Positions 1 through 8,477 are shown, numbered from the stretch's first letter. The stretch is 60,549 nucleotides of DNA from a bacterium (GCA_040755755.1 JBFLZW010000044.1:1-60549), one strand, 5' to 3'. Notes: generated by a model from the letters alone, not told the origin. Made by a program: numbers and translations.

Positions 1-76
1 ACCTCATCCCTCACCTCTATCCACATCTACAACTCCTGCTTCATACCCAGCTTATCGATTTACAGTGTGGATGAAC

Positions 77-127
77 GGTCCAATTTATCTGAGCGCACAT
101 GGGTCAATTTTGCTGAGCGCCATAGGG
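77..127. mobile_element. Outer end of an IS21-like element (repeat pair)
   Basis: Two imperfect copies of a motif with the core CAATTT-NN-CTGAGCGC lie in tandem at 77-100 and 101-127. Read on the minus strand the second contains AAAATTGACCCA. Tandem terminal repeats of this kind are known at the ends of IS21-family elements. The body of the element (istA/istB) would lie to the left of the window, so only the end is seen. No target duplication can be tested. Confidence 0.45.
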
Positions 128-328
128 TAGTAACTCCTGACTCCTTGAAAAAGCTCCCCCTCTAGCAAAATGCTCTCCCCCGAAACCGGGGAAGAGCATT
201 TTCATGAGAGACCGGATTGTAATCATTATGGATACTGCATTGGCTCATATCTCATAAATTATAAGGAATTGGCAGTAGTCGTATCGGAAGAAGACAGCTG
301 CTTCAATAAGGAGGTCCAGCCCGGTAAG

Positions 329-713
329 TCAGATTGCCCTTGCAGTATGAAGAGTCTTTCCAATTCGTATAATCCGCCCAAGTCCGTACAGCCCATTCAG
401 TCCGTACAGTCCGCCCAGTCCGTAGAGTCCACTCAACCCGAATAACCCGCTCAATCCGTAGAGTCCGCCATATAAACTGCCCACCCCACACAATCCGGAT
501 AATCCATATAACCCCAGGCCGTATCCTCCGTATAACCCGGAGGTGAATCCATTCAGACCGTACCAGCCAGAGCTATAAAGACCGCTTCCATAATATTCTC
601 CCCCATAAAGGCCGTAGTAGCAATTTCCCCGTGGCAGAAAAAGCAATCACCAGTATTACTGGGATAGCAAGAGTAAGCATGCGCATCACGGTTTTTCTAC
701 TCAGAGTCAACAT
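329..713 (-). pseudogene. Secreted GLYG-repeat protein, frameshifted
   Basis: A start ATG at 713, seven bases after AGGAG, opens a signal-peptide-like segment (MLTLSRKTVMRMLTLAIPV, then a hydrophobic run ending in FSATG). The repeat region lies in the +1 frame, beginning near 625 with NCYYGLYGG and continuing through tandem GLYGL/SGLYG units to the stop at 329. Joining the two frames at the CACGGGGAAATTG tract gives a protein built like its neighbour at 1139-1720. The +1 shift is consistent with one extra base in the G/A run. The gene is therefore a pseudogene, a sequencing error, or less likely a programmed frameshift. The repeat frame alone could start only at TTG (646) and would lack the signal peptide. 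The function of Gly/Leu/Tyr repeats is unknown; a fibrous or surface-layer role is a guess. Confidence 0.6.
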
Positions 714-837
714 CGAAGATCTCCTCAATTTGCGCCTCTGGAGTCATCTGTTCAGCAATGCCTATCCAGAATATCGATCCAGCACATATTCAGCGTCTTC
801 GATCTTGCCTGACCATCTTTCGCGAACCAGTTGAGTA

Positions 838-888
838 GGGGTTGCATCCGGTGATAAAGCTCAGAAGCTAAAACCTGGATGCAACCCC
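838..888. other. Long hairpin, 12-bp perfect stem
   Basis: GGGGTTGCATCC (838-849) is the exact inverse of GGATGCAACCCC (877-888), with a 27-base loop. It sits between the two GLYG-repeat genes, 124 bases upstream of the ATG at 713. No T-tract follows on either strand, so it is not a classical terminator. It may be a structured leader or a small repeat element. The rest of 714-1138 shows no gene; at 1068-1088 there are two adjacent copies of an AATT-C6 motif. Confidence 0.5.
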
Positions 889-1138
889 TCCCGGTATCAG
901 GAACCGGTTGGGGGGGAGTTTCATACCGATCCCTGACCCTGCTGAAATTCTTTAATCTACCCCTAACGCAATCTTCTTACCACAATGTCTTCTTAACGCG
1001 CGATGTTTACTATTGCCTACACGATCCTCATCTTCCTGACATGATCCTTTTTATTCCCTGAACCTGAATTTCCCCCCAAATTCCCCCCAAAGCCTACCCT
1101 TGCGAAAAGACCATCTCCCGATCCTGACAGGAAAATTT

Positions 1139-1720
1139 TCATATTACCGGGACAGTTATAACCGCATCCGCGGTGGCGGTTGCAGCCGTACTGGCTGTCT
1201 GGACAGTCTCCGGGACCGGAGAAGAGAACATGGCTGCCAGCAGTAAAGACTGCCATCCGGGGTTTCCCAGTCCTCCACTGGCCAGCAGTTGAAGTCCATA
1301 GGAGCGTAACTCATTCAATCCGGAAGATCCGAAAAGACCGGACAGGCTCTGCAACCCGTTCTGTTTACCCAGGCCGTATAACCCAAGGGTCCCCAGACCG
1401 TACAGCCCCGATCCGTATAAACCGAGACCGTACAATCCCGTACCAAATAAACCGGGGCCGTAAAATCCCAGGCCGGACAATCCCAGACCACTGAGACCGC
1501 TCAGGCCGTATAGACCATACAGCCCGGAGAGGCCGCCGACTCCCGATCCGAAATACCCAAGACCGAGACTGGCAGCGAAGGAATAAGGATACCCGTAACT
1601 CCGGTATGGCGAGGCATAGCCGGTATAACCACCGTAAAGCCCGAAATAGGCGAGACAGGTTACGGGCCAGACTGCCAGCACAATACCAAGAGCAACAGCC
1701 ACTGCTTTGGCTGGTTGCAT
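1139..1720 (-). CDS. Secreted Gly-Leu-Tyr (GLYG) repeat protein
   Basis: Predicted 193 residues from ATG 1720, preceded by AAAGGGGGG; a TTG 18 bases upstream is less likely. An N-terminal signal peptide (KAVAVALGIVLAVWPVTCLA) is followed by an aromatic segment with YGG and YGYP motifs. About 100 residues of GLYG, GLSGLG and GSGLYG repeats come next, then a non-repetitive alanine-rich tail with a hydrophobic stretch near WQSLLLAAMF. The repeats are also visible in the DNA as variants of CCGTACAGCCC. Together with the frameshifted copy at 329-713 it forms a same-strand pair of paralogues. No enzymatic domain is seen. The composition resembles structural glycine-rich proteins, so a surface or envelope role is possible, but no family was recognised. 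Confidence 0.75.
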   Translation of the reverse strand: MQPAKAVAVALGIVLAVWPVTCLAYFGLYGGYTGYASPYRSYGYPYSFAASLGLGYFGSGVGGLSGLYGLYGLSGLSGLGLSGLGFYGPGLFGTGLYGLGLYGSGLYGLGTLGLYGLGKQNGLQSLSGLFGSSGLNELRSYGLQLLASGGLGNPGWQSLLLAAMFSSPVPETVQTASTAATATADAVITVPVI

Positions 1721-2269
1721 ATCCCCCCTTTGAGTCAATATTTCCTCCCCATACTCGGTTGAGCTCAGTTGATTCGGTTTTCCTTTTTTCCTCTTGTCTG
1801 TTCATTTTGCCTCAAGAGAAGTGCAAAGTGTATGCCATGGACGAAAAAGTCTCTTGAGACCGCATTTCCCGGCAGGGCAGATTTCGTCTGTTACCCATGC
1901 TGTCAGAGGATTTAAAGAGCGAGAGAATTACCTGAAAACCGAGAGAATTACCTGAAAACAAGGGGAAAGGCTTCGAGTACCATAAGCCGGGATTTCACAA
2001 CACGAATGGGGCTCTGGACCGATAACTGCTCTCTCAGCCGGTCGGTAGCCGGTATAAAAACCGGTTTGACGCACAGGGCATATGAAAAATAGCAGGGGGG
2101 AATGCTTTAACATATTGGAAACACGATAACTTTGCTGACATAGACTTCACCCTCTGAAAGCAATAAAATTTATACTACTTGCGATTTTTGTCTCTTGAAT
2201 CAAGATGCCAGAGCCGATGATTTATTGAAAAGGACCGGCTCGAAAAGAAACGATGCTCAGGATGAGAGA
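1721..2269. other. Gene-free stretch with a tandem 20-bp duplication
   Basis: No convincing coding sequence was found in these 549 bases. A 20-base unit beginning GAGAGAATTACCTGAAAAC is repeated head to tail at 1921-1940 and 1941-1960. A short inverted repeat (GCCGGTATAAAAACCGG) lies near 2048-2064. The first part should hold the promoter of the GLYG-repeat gene, but no clear -35/-10 pair was identified. Confidence 0.4.
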
Positions 2270-3025
2270 TCAGTGGATGAAGGGTTTGCGGAAAGCAAGA
2301 TTGATATAATCCGTAATTCGATGGATATCTTCGGTTTTAATATTAAAAAATTTGACTCCTACGTCCTTCCAGGGGAAGCGCAGGTGCCCCCTGGCCCATT
2401 TGATTTCTCCCAGAATATGGATCGGGTCTGCGGAAAAGGGGAGCAGGATATTCAGCGTAACATAGGGGAGTATCCTGGTCGAATCATTTACTACCAGCTT
2501 AATGCCGTCCTTGCTCAAATCCATCCCCTTGGAAATCATCTCCTCCTGAAAGCTGTCGTAGATGTCGCTGAAATGATACTTAACCAGGATTTTCGTCGAT
2601 GCTCTGATCTCTTTCCTTCGATCATTGGGCATAGTATTGGGCGGTGAATCGCTCTCAAATTCTTTCGTAAGCTGAATCTCTTTGATCAGGACAGGAAGAC
2701 ACTCCAGGATAAGCGTTTTTATCGGGCAGGCATTCGGCTTCTCCTGCTGAGAGATTTCTATGGCCTTCTGCGTCAGCAGCCGAAAGAGAAAAAGAAGTTT
2801 AAGTGAGGGGTCAAGTCGTTGCATCTGCCTGGTAATCGCCACCTCTTCCTCTCTTTTGACATTGGAGCTGAGGATGAGGAGATCGTACTTGCGGACCTGG
2901 ACCATAAACTCCGCCGCCTCGACATTCTCGACAATATCAACATAGTGCCCATCCATGAGCAGATAGTTGCAAATGTAATCCGCGAAGGAATCTTTACTAA
3001 CCAGTAAAATTAACAGATCCCCCAT
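2270..3025 (-). CDS. Receiver-like plus PilZ domain protein
   Basis: 251 residues. The N-terminal ~120 residues look like a response-regulator receiver fold (MGDLLILLVSKDSFADYICN, then YDLLILSS with Asp48 near the phosphoacceptor position), but conserved receiver residues are not all present, so phosphorylation is doubtful. Residues ~135-245 form a PilZ domain with the RxxxR signature RRKEIR (136-141) and the D-x-S-x-x-G motif DLSKDG (169-174), the known cyclic-di-GMP ligands. It is probably a cytoplasmic c-di-GMP effector affecting motility, adhesion or exopolysaccharide. A sigma-54 activator gene lies upstream on the same strand, and a candidate sigma-54 promoter lies between them at 3207-3222. 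The output target is unknown. Confidence 0.8.
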   Translation of the reverse strand: MGDLLILLVSKDSFADYICNYLLMDGHYVDIVENVEAAEFMVQVRKYDLLILSSNVKREEEVAITRQMQRLDPSLKLLFLFRLLTQKAIEISQQEKPNACPIKTLILECLPVLIKEIQLTKEFESDSPPNTMPNDRRKEIRASTKILVKYHFSDIYDSFQEEMISKGMDLSKDGIKLVVNDSTRILPYVTLNILLPFSADPIHILGEIKWARGHLRFPWKDVGVKFFNIKTEDIHRITDYINLAFRKPFIH

Positions 3026-3061
3026 AATAAAATCATCCTCCTAAGTTTTTTGTCATAACGG

Positions 3062-3121
3062 GCAATGGGTAGGAGCGGCCGTAAGGCCGCTTCTTCCGGT
3101 AGATTACCGGCCTACCCATTG
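3062..3121. repeat. Three-way-junction palindromic element (REP-like)
   Basis: An outer stem CAATGGGTAGG (3063-3073) / CCTACCCATTG (3111-3121) encloses two perfect hairpins: AGCGGCC-GTAA-GGCCGCT (3074-3091) and CCGGTA-GAT-TACCGG (3096-3110). The three stems fill the segment almost without unpaired bases. It lies in the leader of the PilZ gene. It could be a mobile REP/MITE-type repeat or a structured 5' RNA. Confidence 0.6.
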
Positions 3122-3206
3122 GGGGGGATGTTAAATAGCAAGGTTCTTAATCCAGATGTTTCTTAGGGATACTCATTTTACCTTAGCCATACATTTTCTT
3201 CTCTTG

Positions 3207-3222
3207 TGCAATTGAGATACCA
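3207..3222 (-). promoter_or_regulatory. Candidate sigma-54 promoter for the PilZ gene
   Basis: On the minus strand the sequence TGGTATCTCAATTGCA fits the -24/-12 consensus TGGCAC-N5-TTGCA at the exact GG-to-GC spacing, with an intact TTGCA. It is ~180 bases before the PilZ start. The neighbouring upstream gene encodes a sigma-54 activator. A small palindrome AATTGT-CTT-ACAATT (3382-3396), upstream of the promoter, could be an activator site. This is a motif match only. Confidence 0.45.
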
Positions 3223-3423
3223 ATCCTCTCATCTCGCACGATATTTATATAACATGTTGTAATCAAACATCTTATTAAGAAAGCCCTGCTCTTTTTCACA
3301 GAAATAGAGTAATAAATCGGCCTGCCATTTACCTTTTTTATGGAGCACAAAAACCACCTGCCGGTAATGGAAAAGCCAACTAATTGTCTTACAATTATTT
3401 TTACCTTCCGGTATTTTTATGAA

Positions 3424-4455
3424 TCACTTCATAGAATCTATGGAAGAGTTGCTCAGACTTCCCCTGGCCCGTTTTCTTTCTTCAGGATCGAGAATATGGT
3501 GTTTTTTGATAAAGTAGCTGAGATTGCGTTGATCGATCCCCAATAGTTTGGAAGCCCGGGTCTTTACCCAATTGGCCTTATTCAGGGCCTTGAGAATGAG
3601 CTGCCGTTCGTAGGTCTTCAACTGCATCTTCAAATTAAACTCATGTTCAGGAGGTATCGTTTTCTGCCGATTTTCCGTGAGCAGATAATGAGGCAGGGAT
3701 TGGACCTGAATGGTATCGCTGCTTTCCATAATAACGGCGTTTTCAACCACATTCTTCAATTCACGGATATTTCCCGGCCAATTGTAGGACACAAGGATGT
3801 CCATTGCCTCGGTGGAAACTCTTTTGACCTTCCGATTTGCCCGGCAATGATCCAGTTGAATGAACCGGTTTACCAGTATCGGGATATCCTCTTTGCGTTC
3901 GCGAAGTGGAGGCAGAAAAATAGTGACCACACTCAGCCGGTAATAGAGATCTTCCCGGAACGCGCCGTTTTCCGAAGCTTTTTTCAGCATAACATTTGTC
4001 GTGGCAATGACACGGACATCCACTTTGATCGGAGTTGATACACCAACCGGGACAATTTCATCCTCCTGCAGGACCCTCAGCAACTTGGCCTGTCCGGGGA
4101 ACGACATATTCCCGATTTCGTCCAGAAGAATGGTTCCACCGTCAGCCAGTTCAAATCTGCCCTTTCGACTCTCAAAAGCACCAGTAAAAGACCCTTTCCT
4201 ATGACCAAAGAGTTCACTTTCCAGAAGGGTGTCGCTGAGAGCCGCACAATTCACTTTGATGAATGGCTTGTTAGCCCGCAGGCTGTGAGCGTGGATGGCG
4301 TTGGCTACCAGTTCCTTTCCTGTTCCACTCTCTCCTTGTACCAAAACCGTAGCCTTGGTCTTGGCAACCACTCCAATCAACCGGCAAATTTCTCGGATCT
4401 TCTCGCTTTTCCCCAGGATATTGGAAACCTCATCGCATTGGTACTGAATCGCCAT
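3424..4455 (-). CDS. Sigma-54-dependent transcriptional activator
   Basis: 343 residues from ATG 4455 (GAGGGA lies six bases upstream); an ATG at 4461 is the alternative. The protein has the AAA+ sigma-54 interaction domain nearly from its N-terminus: Walker A GESGTGKE, the sigma-54 contact loop [15 protein letters not shown] (GSFTGA replaces the commoner GAFTGA), Walker B ILLDEIG, then FREDLYYRL and [10 protein letters not shown] Fis-type helix-turn-helix follows ([20 protein letters not shown] and [15 protein letters not shown]). There is no receiver, GAF or PAS sensor, so activity may be set by a partner protein, as in PspF-type activators. It probably drives the adjacent PilZ gene through the candidate promoter at 3207-3222; that link is inferred. 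A charged, serine-rich tail follows the DNA-binding region. Confidence 0.88.
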   Translation of the reverse strand: MAIQYQCDEVSNILGKSEKIREICRLIGVVAKTKATVLVQGESGTGKELVANAIHAHSLRANKPFIKVNCAALSDTLLESELFGHRKGSFTGAFESRKGRFELADGGTILLDEIGNMSFPGQAKLLRVLQEDEIVPVGVSTPIKVDVRVIATTNVMLKKASENGAFREDLYYRLSVVTIFLPPLRERKEDIPILVNRFIQLDHCRANRKVKRVSTEAMDILVSYNWPGNIRELKNVVENAVIMESSDTIQVQSLPHYLLTENRQKTIPPEHEFNLKMQLKTYERQLILKALNKANWVKTRASKLLGIDQRNLSYFIKKHHILDPEERKRARGSLSNSSIDSMK

Positions 4456-4605
4456 TCCCATTCCCTCGTTTTACTGTTATAACATAAAATTTACACTTTA
4501 TTAAGAAAAGCAATGTTTATGCCATGTGCTCGGAAGGCCAGGGAAAACAGGGGGAAAGGGGAATGGGCAGTGAAGAGAAGTCAGAAGCCAGGAGAGAGCG
4601 ATAAA

Positions 4606-4918
<313 letters not shown>

Positions 4919-5791
4919 TCACTTAACATACCATATCCCCACCCACTCCTTGTGCGGATCATCATGCATTTCCCGGAGGTGAAGGCCCGAATACCGGTCG
5001 AGGATTTCCTGCTGTCTGGCATATCCAATACCTGTCAGGACAAGAGATGCTCCGGGATTGAGGAGCGATTCCAGCGACTCTCTGGCCTGGAGTAAAAGGG
5101 GTGTATGGAGATTGGCGATTACGGCATCAAAACTGCCCTTGAGCGGGAGGGACAGAACATCGGCTGTGATCAGGAAGATTTTGTTCCGGACCTTGTTGAG
5201 CTCAAGGCATATCTTCGCCGCCTGCACGGCCGCAAAATCATGATCCAGGGCTACGACTCGCTTTACTCCCAGTATTGATGCGGCAATGGACAGGATTCCC
5301 GACCCGCAGCCGATATCGATAAGGCTGCCAAGCCGCTCCCTGTGCTCACAAATCCACTGAAGACAGAACCGGGTAGTGAAGTGCTGTCCTGTACCAAAAG
5401 CCATGCCCGGATCGATTATGATTGCCTTTTCTCCTGTCCGGGCATGGCCCTGGTCCCAGACAGGTTCGACAACCAGGGTATCGGCGAAGTGAATCGGCTG
5501 AAAAAATTCTTTCCACTGGTAGAGATATTCATCCTCGTCAATCTCCCGGAGGGTAGACTCATGATCGGGAACATCAAACCCCAGGTCCCGCAAAGAGGAT
5601 AGATAGACCTGCATGGACTGCAGAATCCATGACTGATCGGCATCAAGGGGAAATATTCCATGCACAAGGGACAGTGAACTGTCAGGCAGGGAATCGGTAA
5701 ACACCGCCGTAGCCCCCAGCTCCTGTACCCGGTTAACACAGGCATCTTCAATCTCACCGGAAATCGGTACTGTTAACTGTAACCATTTCAT
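4919..5791 (-). CDS. prmA: Ribosomal protein L11 methyltransferase
   Basis: 290 residues, the usual length for PrmA, which trimethylates ribosomal protein L11 using S-adenosylmethionine. The N-terminal recognition domain (MKWLQLTVPISGEIEDACV) is followed by the linker YLYQWKEFFQPIHFADTLVV. The signature DPGMAFGTGQHFTT comes next, then the SAM-binding loop DIGCGSGILSIAA, the acidic residue in VVALDHD and the motif IIANLHTPLLL. The stop codon directly abuts a block of TGACTCC repeats. The PIN-domain gene lies upstream on the same strand, 30 bases away. The family assignment is firm. Confidence 0.95.
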   Translation of the reverse strand: MKWLQLTVPISGEIEDACVNRVQELGATAVFTDSLPDSSLSLVHGIFPLDADQSWILQSMQVYLSSLRDLGFDVPDHESTLREIDEDEYLYQWKEFFQPIHFADTLVVEPVWDQGHARTGEKAIIIDPGMAFGTGQHFTTRFCLQWICEHRERLGSLIDIGCGSGILSIAASILGVKRVVALDHDFAAVQAAKICLELNKVRNKIFLITADVLSLPLKGSFDAVIANLHTPLLLQARESLESLLNPGASLVLTGIGYARQQEILDRYSGLHLREMHDDPHKEWVGIWYVK

Positions 5792-5821
5792 ATTCTTCCA
5801 AGCTCTCCAAAATACTAGGGG

Positions 5822-6331
5822 TTATAATCCAGATTGGCAATTTGGCTGCGGCTTGTTCTCTCTGGCATACTGGATAATCCATCTACCATACCTGCCAATC
5901 TGACAGATCTTTTCAATGAGCCGGTCGGTTTCATCCGGGCCGCTGAGCAGATGGTTTTGCTGGAGTATCGCCGGTACCAGGATTGCGCACAGGAAAGGAA
6001 TCCGGCGTTTCATGCAGACCTTGATGGCCTTGCGATCGTCAACCATGACCGAATCCGCTTTCAGGAAATAATAAAGCTCGATGGTACTCTTTTCCCCTGC
6101 TCCCAAATGCGGAAGGGCAAGCTGGTCCACTTCGGGGACCGGGCAGATTGCTATCCATTTCTCCTGAACCAGGTCGCGGATCCGCCGGGCATCTTCTGAG
6201 CATGAGTGCCGTGTGCACTCCTCGTAAACCTGGGGAGAAGCGATCAGGCGGACAAGCTGCGCATAGGTGCACAGCAGTGAGGCCTTGCTCAAATAGATTA
6301 AAGATGAGCTGTCTCCGATAACGGTCTGCAA
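5822..6331 (-). CDS. PIN-domain protein (DUF3368-like), orphan toxin candidate
   Basis: 169 residues from TTG 6331, which has AAGAGGAG eight bases upstream; an in-frame GTG at 6370 would begin inside a low-complexity repeat and is less likely. The N-terminal VIGDSSSLIYLSKASLL matches the first acidic motif of PIN ribonucleases. The later GAGEKSTIELYYFLKADSV and VMVDDRKAIKVCMKRRIPF supply the Glu/Asp residues typical of DUF3368-type PIN toxins. Such toxins usually sit just downstream of a small antitoxin gene. Here the upstream 100 bases are occupied by TGACTCC/CAGTGGCC repeats and no antitoxin is visible. The repeat itself supplies the GGAG of the ribosome binding site. Family call fairly good; toxin activity not shown. 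Confidence 0.65.
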   Translation of the reverse strand: MQTVIGDSSSLIYLSKASLLCTYAQLVRLIASPQVYEECTRHSCSEDARRIRDLVQEKWIAICPVPEVDQLALPHLGAGEKSTIELYYFLKADSVMVDDRKAIKVCMKRRIPFLCAILVPAILQQNHLLSGPDETDRLIEKICQIGRYGRWIIQYARENKPQPNCQSGL

Positions 6332-6412
6332 TTGCTGACTCCTCTTCACTGACCACTGACCACTGGCCACTGATCACTGGCCACTGACCACTCCCTACTC
6401 CCTGGCTCCTGC
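6332..6412. repeat. CACTGACCACTGGCC / GACTCC low-complexity repeat block
   Basis: Iterated CACTGACCACTGGCCACTGA units with TGACTCC and CCTGGCTCCTG fill the space between the divergent PIN gene and trmJ. The same vocabulary appears at 4606-4918, 15166-15235 and 16098-16122. On the minus strand it provides the AGGAG in front of the PIN gene start. Confidence 0.65.
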
Positions 6413-6430
6413 TGATAATTTATGATATGA

Positions 6431-6450
6431 TATACCAACATTGGTATAAT
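6431..6450 (+). promoter_or_regulatory. Palindrome overlapping a TATAAT box before trmJ
   Basis: TATACCAA-CA-TTGGTATA (6431-6448) is a perfect 8+8 inverted repeat. Its right arm runs into TATAAT (6445-6450), a good -10 box, though no strong -35 lies 17 bases upstream. The layout suits an operator overlapping the trmJ promoter. No factor can be named. Confidence 0.4.
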
Positions 6451-6467
6451 TGGGAAAGGATATTTTT

Positions 6468-7217
6468 ATGCTTGCGGAAAATATTGCCTTTGTGCTGGTT
6501 TCGCCCAAAAATTCCGGCAATGTCGGAGCCGTGGCCAGGGCACTCAAGAATATGGGGTTCCGGGATTTGCGGCTGGTCAACCCCCGCCCTGTGAACTGGC
6601 TTGATGCTATTCAGATGGCCTGCGGAGCGGAGGACCTGATCGAGCAGGCACGAGTAGAGGCCAGTCTGGAGGGGGCCCTTTCAGACATTACCTGGGTTGT
6701 GGGCACTACTGCCCGCAGAAGGCGGTATGCGAAGACCGTCTCCTCTCCCCAGGATATTGCCCGGACCGTTGTTTCCCTGAGTCAGGAGAACAGGATAGCT
6801 TTTCTCTTCGGATCGGAAAAATACGGATTGACCACGCAGGAGATGAGCTTCTGCCACCAGGCGGTCACGATCCCCACCCAGGAGGATTTTTGCTCGCTGA
6901 ACCTTTCTCAGGCGGTCATGGTTGTAGCCTGGGAGCTTTTCAAGGTTTTTCAGGAAGGCTGTCATCATCGGTCTAACACCCAGCCGCATCAGCCGAGAAT
7001 GGCTTCCCAGGATGATCTTCAGGGCTTTTTCCTTCACCTTGAGCAGGTCCTGACGGAGATTGGATTTATAACCGAGGAAAATTCCCGCCACATGATGCTG
7101 TCACTCAAGGAAATGATCCGCCGGAAAGCCGTCACCGGCAGGGAAGTAAGAATCCTGCGGGGGATACTGCGGCAGGTCCAGCACTCAAGGGGCACGTCAA
7201 CCAGCCGCCATGCCTGA
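6468..7217 (+). CDS. trmJ: tRNA (Cm32/Um32) 2'-O-methyltransferase, TrmJ-type
   Basis: 249 residues from ATG 6468, with GGGAAAGGA upstream. The SPOUT/TrmH fold is seen in AFVLVSPKNSGNVGAVARAL (motif 1), in IAFLFGSEKYGLTTQE (motif 2) and in SLNLSQAVMVVAWELFK (motif 3), which form the knotted SAM site. The C-terminal extension (helical, QGFFLHLEQVLTEIGFI) is typical of TrmJ, which methylates position 32 in the tRNA anticodon loop. The stop codon overlaps the start of rsmE by eight bases, so the two RNA methyltransferase genes are probably translationally coupled. Confidence 0.88.
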   Translation: MLAENIAFVLVSPKNSGNVGAVARALKNMGFRDLRLVNPRPVNWLDAIQMACGAEDLIEQARVEASLEGALSDITWVVGTTARRRRYAKTVSSPQDIARTVVSLSQENRIAFLFGSEKYGLTTQEMSFCHQAVTIPTQEDFCSLNLSQAVMVVAWELFKVFQEGCHHRSNTQPHQPRMASQDDLQGFFLHLEQVLTEIGFITEENSRHMMLSLKEMIRRKAVTGREVRILRGILRQVQHSRGTSTSRHA

Positions 7218-7980
7218 GCCAGCCGACAACATGAATAGAGGGGAATCCCGAATCATTCTGGCTTGTGACATCCAATTGGACCGCGACTACGAGTTGACCG
7301 GCCCTTCCCGAAAGGCGTTGCAACTGTGGGAGCCGCGCAGGGGGGAAATCATCACGGTCATGGATGCGGGTCTGCACAGTTACCGTGCCCGGATTTTCGA
7401 CCTGTCGGCTGAAGGGGCCAGAATTCACGTTTTTGCCAGAGGGGATGGCCCTGTCGGGACCGGGAGGGAAATTATCCTCCACCAGGCCCTGCCCGAAAGG
7501 GAGCGGATGGAATGGATCATTCAGAAAGCCACCGAGCTTGGGGTTTCTGCCATCGCCCCATTCAAATCGGCGCGGTCCACCTCGCTGGAGGAGAGGGAAA
7601 GCAGGCAAAAGAAAGCTCACTGCTGGCCCCGCATAGCCCTGCGGGCTGCCAAGCAGTGCCGCAGGCCCGACATCCCTTATCTCTTCCCTTTGTGCACCTT
7701 TCAGGAATCTTTGCACCAGGCACGGCAAAGCGGCCTCCGGATACTCCTGTGGGAAAAGCAGGAAGCAGGACTGACTCCGGCCGATCTCTTGAGACGGCCA
7801 TGTGGCAGCGGAGGAATATCTGTCATGGTCGGTCCTGAAGGGGGGTTTACCGAGGATGAAGTCACTTTGGCCAGACAGGAAGGGTTTGAAACCCTTCACC
7901 TTGGTCCCCGCATTTTGAGAACGGAAACAGCGTCCCTGGCCCTTCTCAGCATCCTTCAGTTTGTGTTGGGTGATTTTTGA
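7210..7980 (+). CDS. rsmE: 16S rRNA m3U1498 methyltransferase
   Basis: 256 residues. The N-terminal PUA-like domain (residues ~15-85) leads to the SPOUT catalytic domain, with QKATELGVSAIAPFKSARST, VMVGPEGGFTEDE and LGPRILRTETASLALLS, the hallmark RsmE motifs that form the trefoil knot and SAM pocket. RsmE methylates N3 of U1498 in 16S rRNA. The ATG at 7210 overlaps the trmJ stop by eight bases; a second ATG at 7231 (MNRGESRI) is possible. No terminator is evident downstream before the convergent small gene at 8039. Confidence 0.93.
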   Translation: MPEPADNMNRGESRIILACDIQLDRDYELTGPSRKALQLWEPRRGEIITVMDAGLHSYRARIFDLSAEGARIHVFARGDGPVGTGREIILHQALPERERMEWIIQKATELGVSAIAPFKSARSTSLEERESRQKKAHCWPRIALRAAKQCRRPDIPYLFPLCTFQESLHQARQSGLRILLWEKQEAGLTPADLLRRPCGSGGISVMVGPEGGFTEDEVTLARQEGFETLHLGPRILRTETASLALLSILQFVLGDF

Positions 7981-8038
7981 GATAAATACATTACCCGAAC
8001 AGATTCTCATAGCCCCTTCATAGGGCAGATGTAATCCT

Positions 8039-8278
8039 CTACTGTTTTAAGAGAGGGCGAATCACTTTTTTCATTACCCAGTCGTAATTGGGAGGGGTAT
8101 CTGAACGGGCCATTTCCCCCATGACATAGACCGTCTCCCCTTGACAGTATTTGTGCAGTCTCTCAAGAAGATTCAATGATCGTTCCTGAAACTCCTGGTC
8201 AGAAAGACTGTCATTGTAGCGGTTGAGAAAGTATTCCCGGCAGAAGTTCAGGATGGTGTTGATTTCCGGATATCCCAT
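8039..8278 (-). CDS. Small conserved-looking hypothetical protein, 79 aa
   Basis: 79 residues from ATG 8278, with GAGGAGG about ten bases upstream. The sequence MGYPEINTILNFCREYFLNR is followed by a helical segment (QEFQERSLNLLERLHKYC) and a basic tail. No signal peptide or membrane segment is present. It lies alone, convergent to rsmE and divergent from the HIT gene. The good ribosome binding site and plausible codon usage support a real gene; no family was recognised. Confidence 0.6.
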   Translation of the reverse strand: MGYPEINTILNFCREYFLNRYNDSLSDQEFQERSLNLLERLHKYCQGETVYVMGEMARSDTPPNYDWVMKKVIRPLLKQ

Positions 8279-8477
8279 AATATAGAGCCTCCTCGAAGAA
8301 CACTATTCGGGTGATTGATTTGTATCAGACATTTTCCCATTTTAGCAAGCAAGTTTTATGCCAAATATTGGCGAATCTACCAGCAGGATTTATCACCCGG
8401 AATATAAAGGGATATATAGGCGGGGATGGCGAAGGGCAGGAAAACACCTCCTGTTTATTTTCTTGACAGTAATAAAA

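Noticed and set aside
1-130. Short open frame across the left border
   Set aside because: It crosses the IS terminal repeats and shows no protein features; likely chance.
1928-2113. 61-codon minus-strand frame in the 1721-2269 gap
   Set aside because: No ribosome binding site, no neighbour logic, and it covers a tandem duplication.
7132-8010. Long minus-strand frame opposite rsmE
   Set aside because: RsmE motifs are clear on the plus strand; the antisense product is low-complexity.
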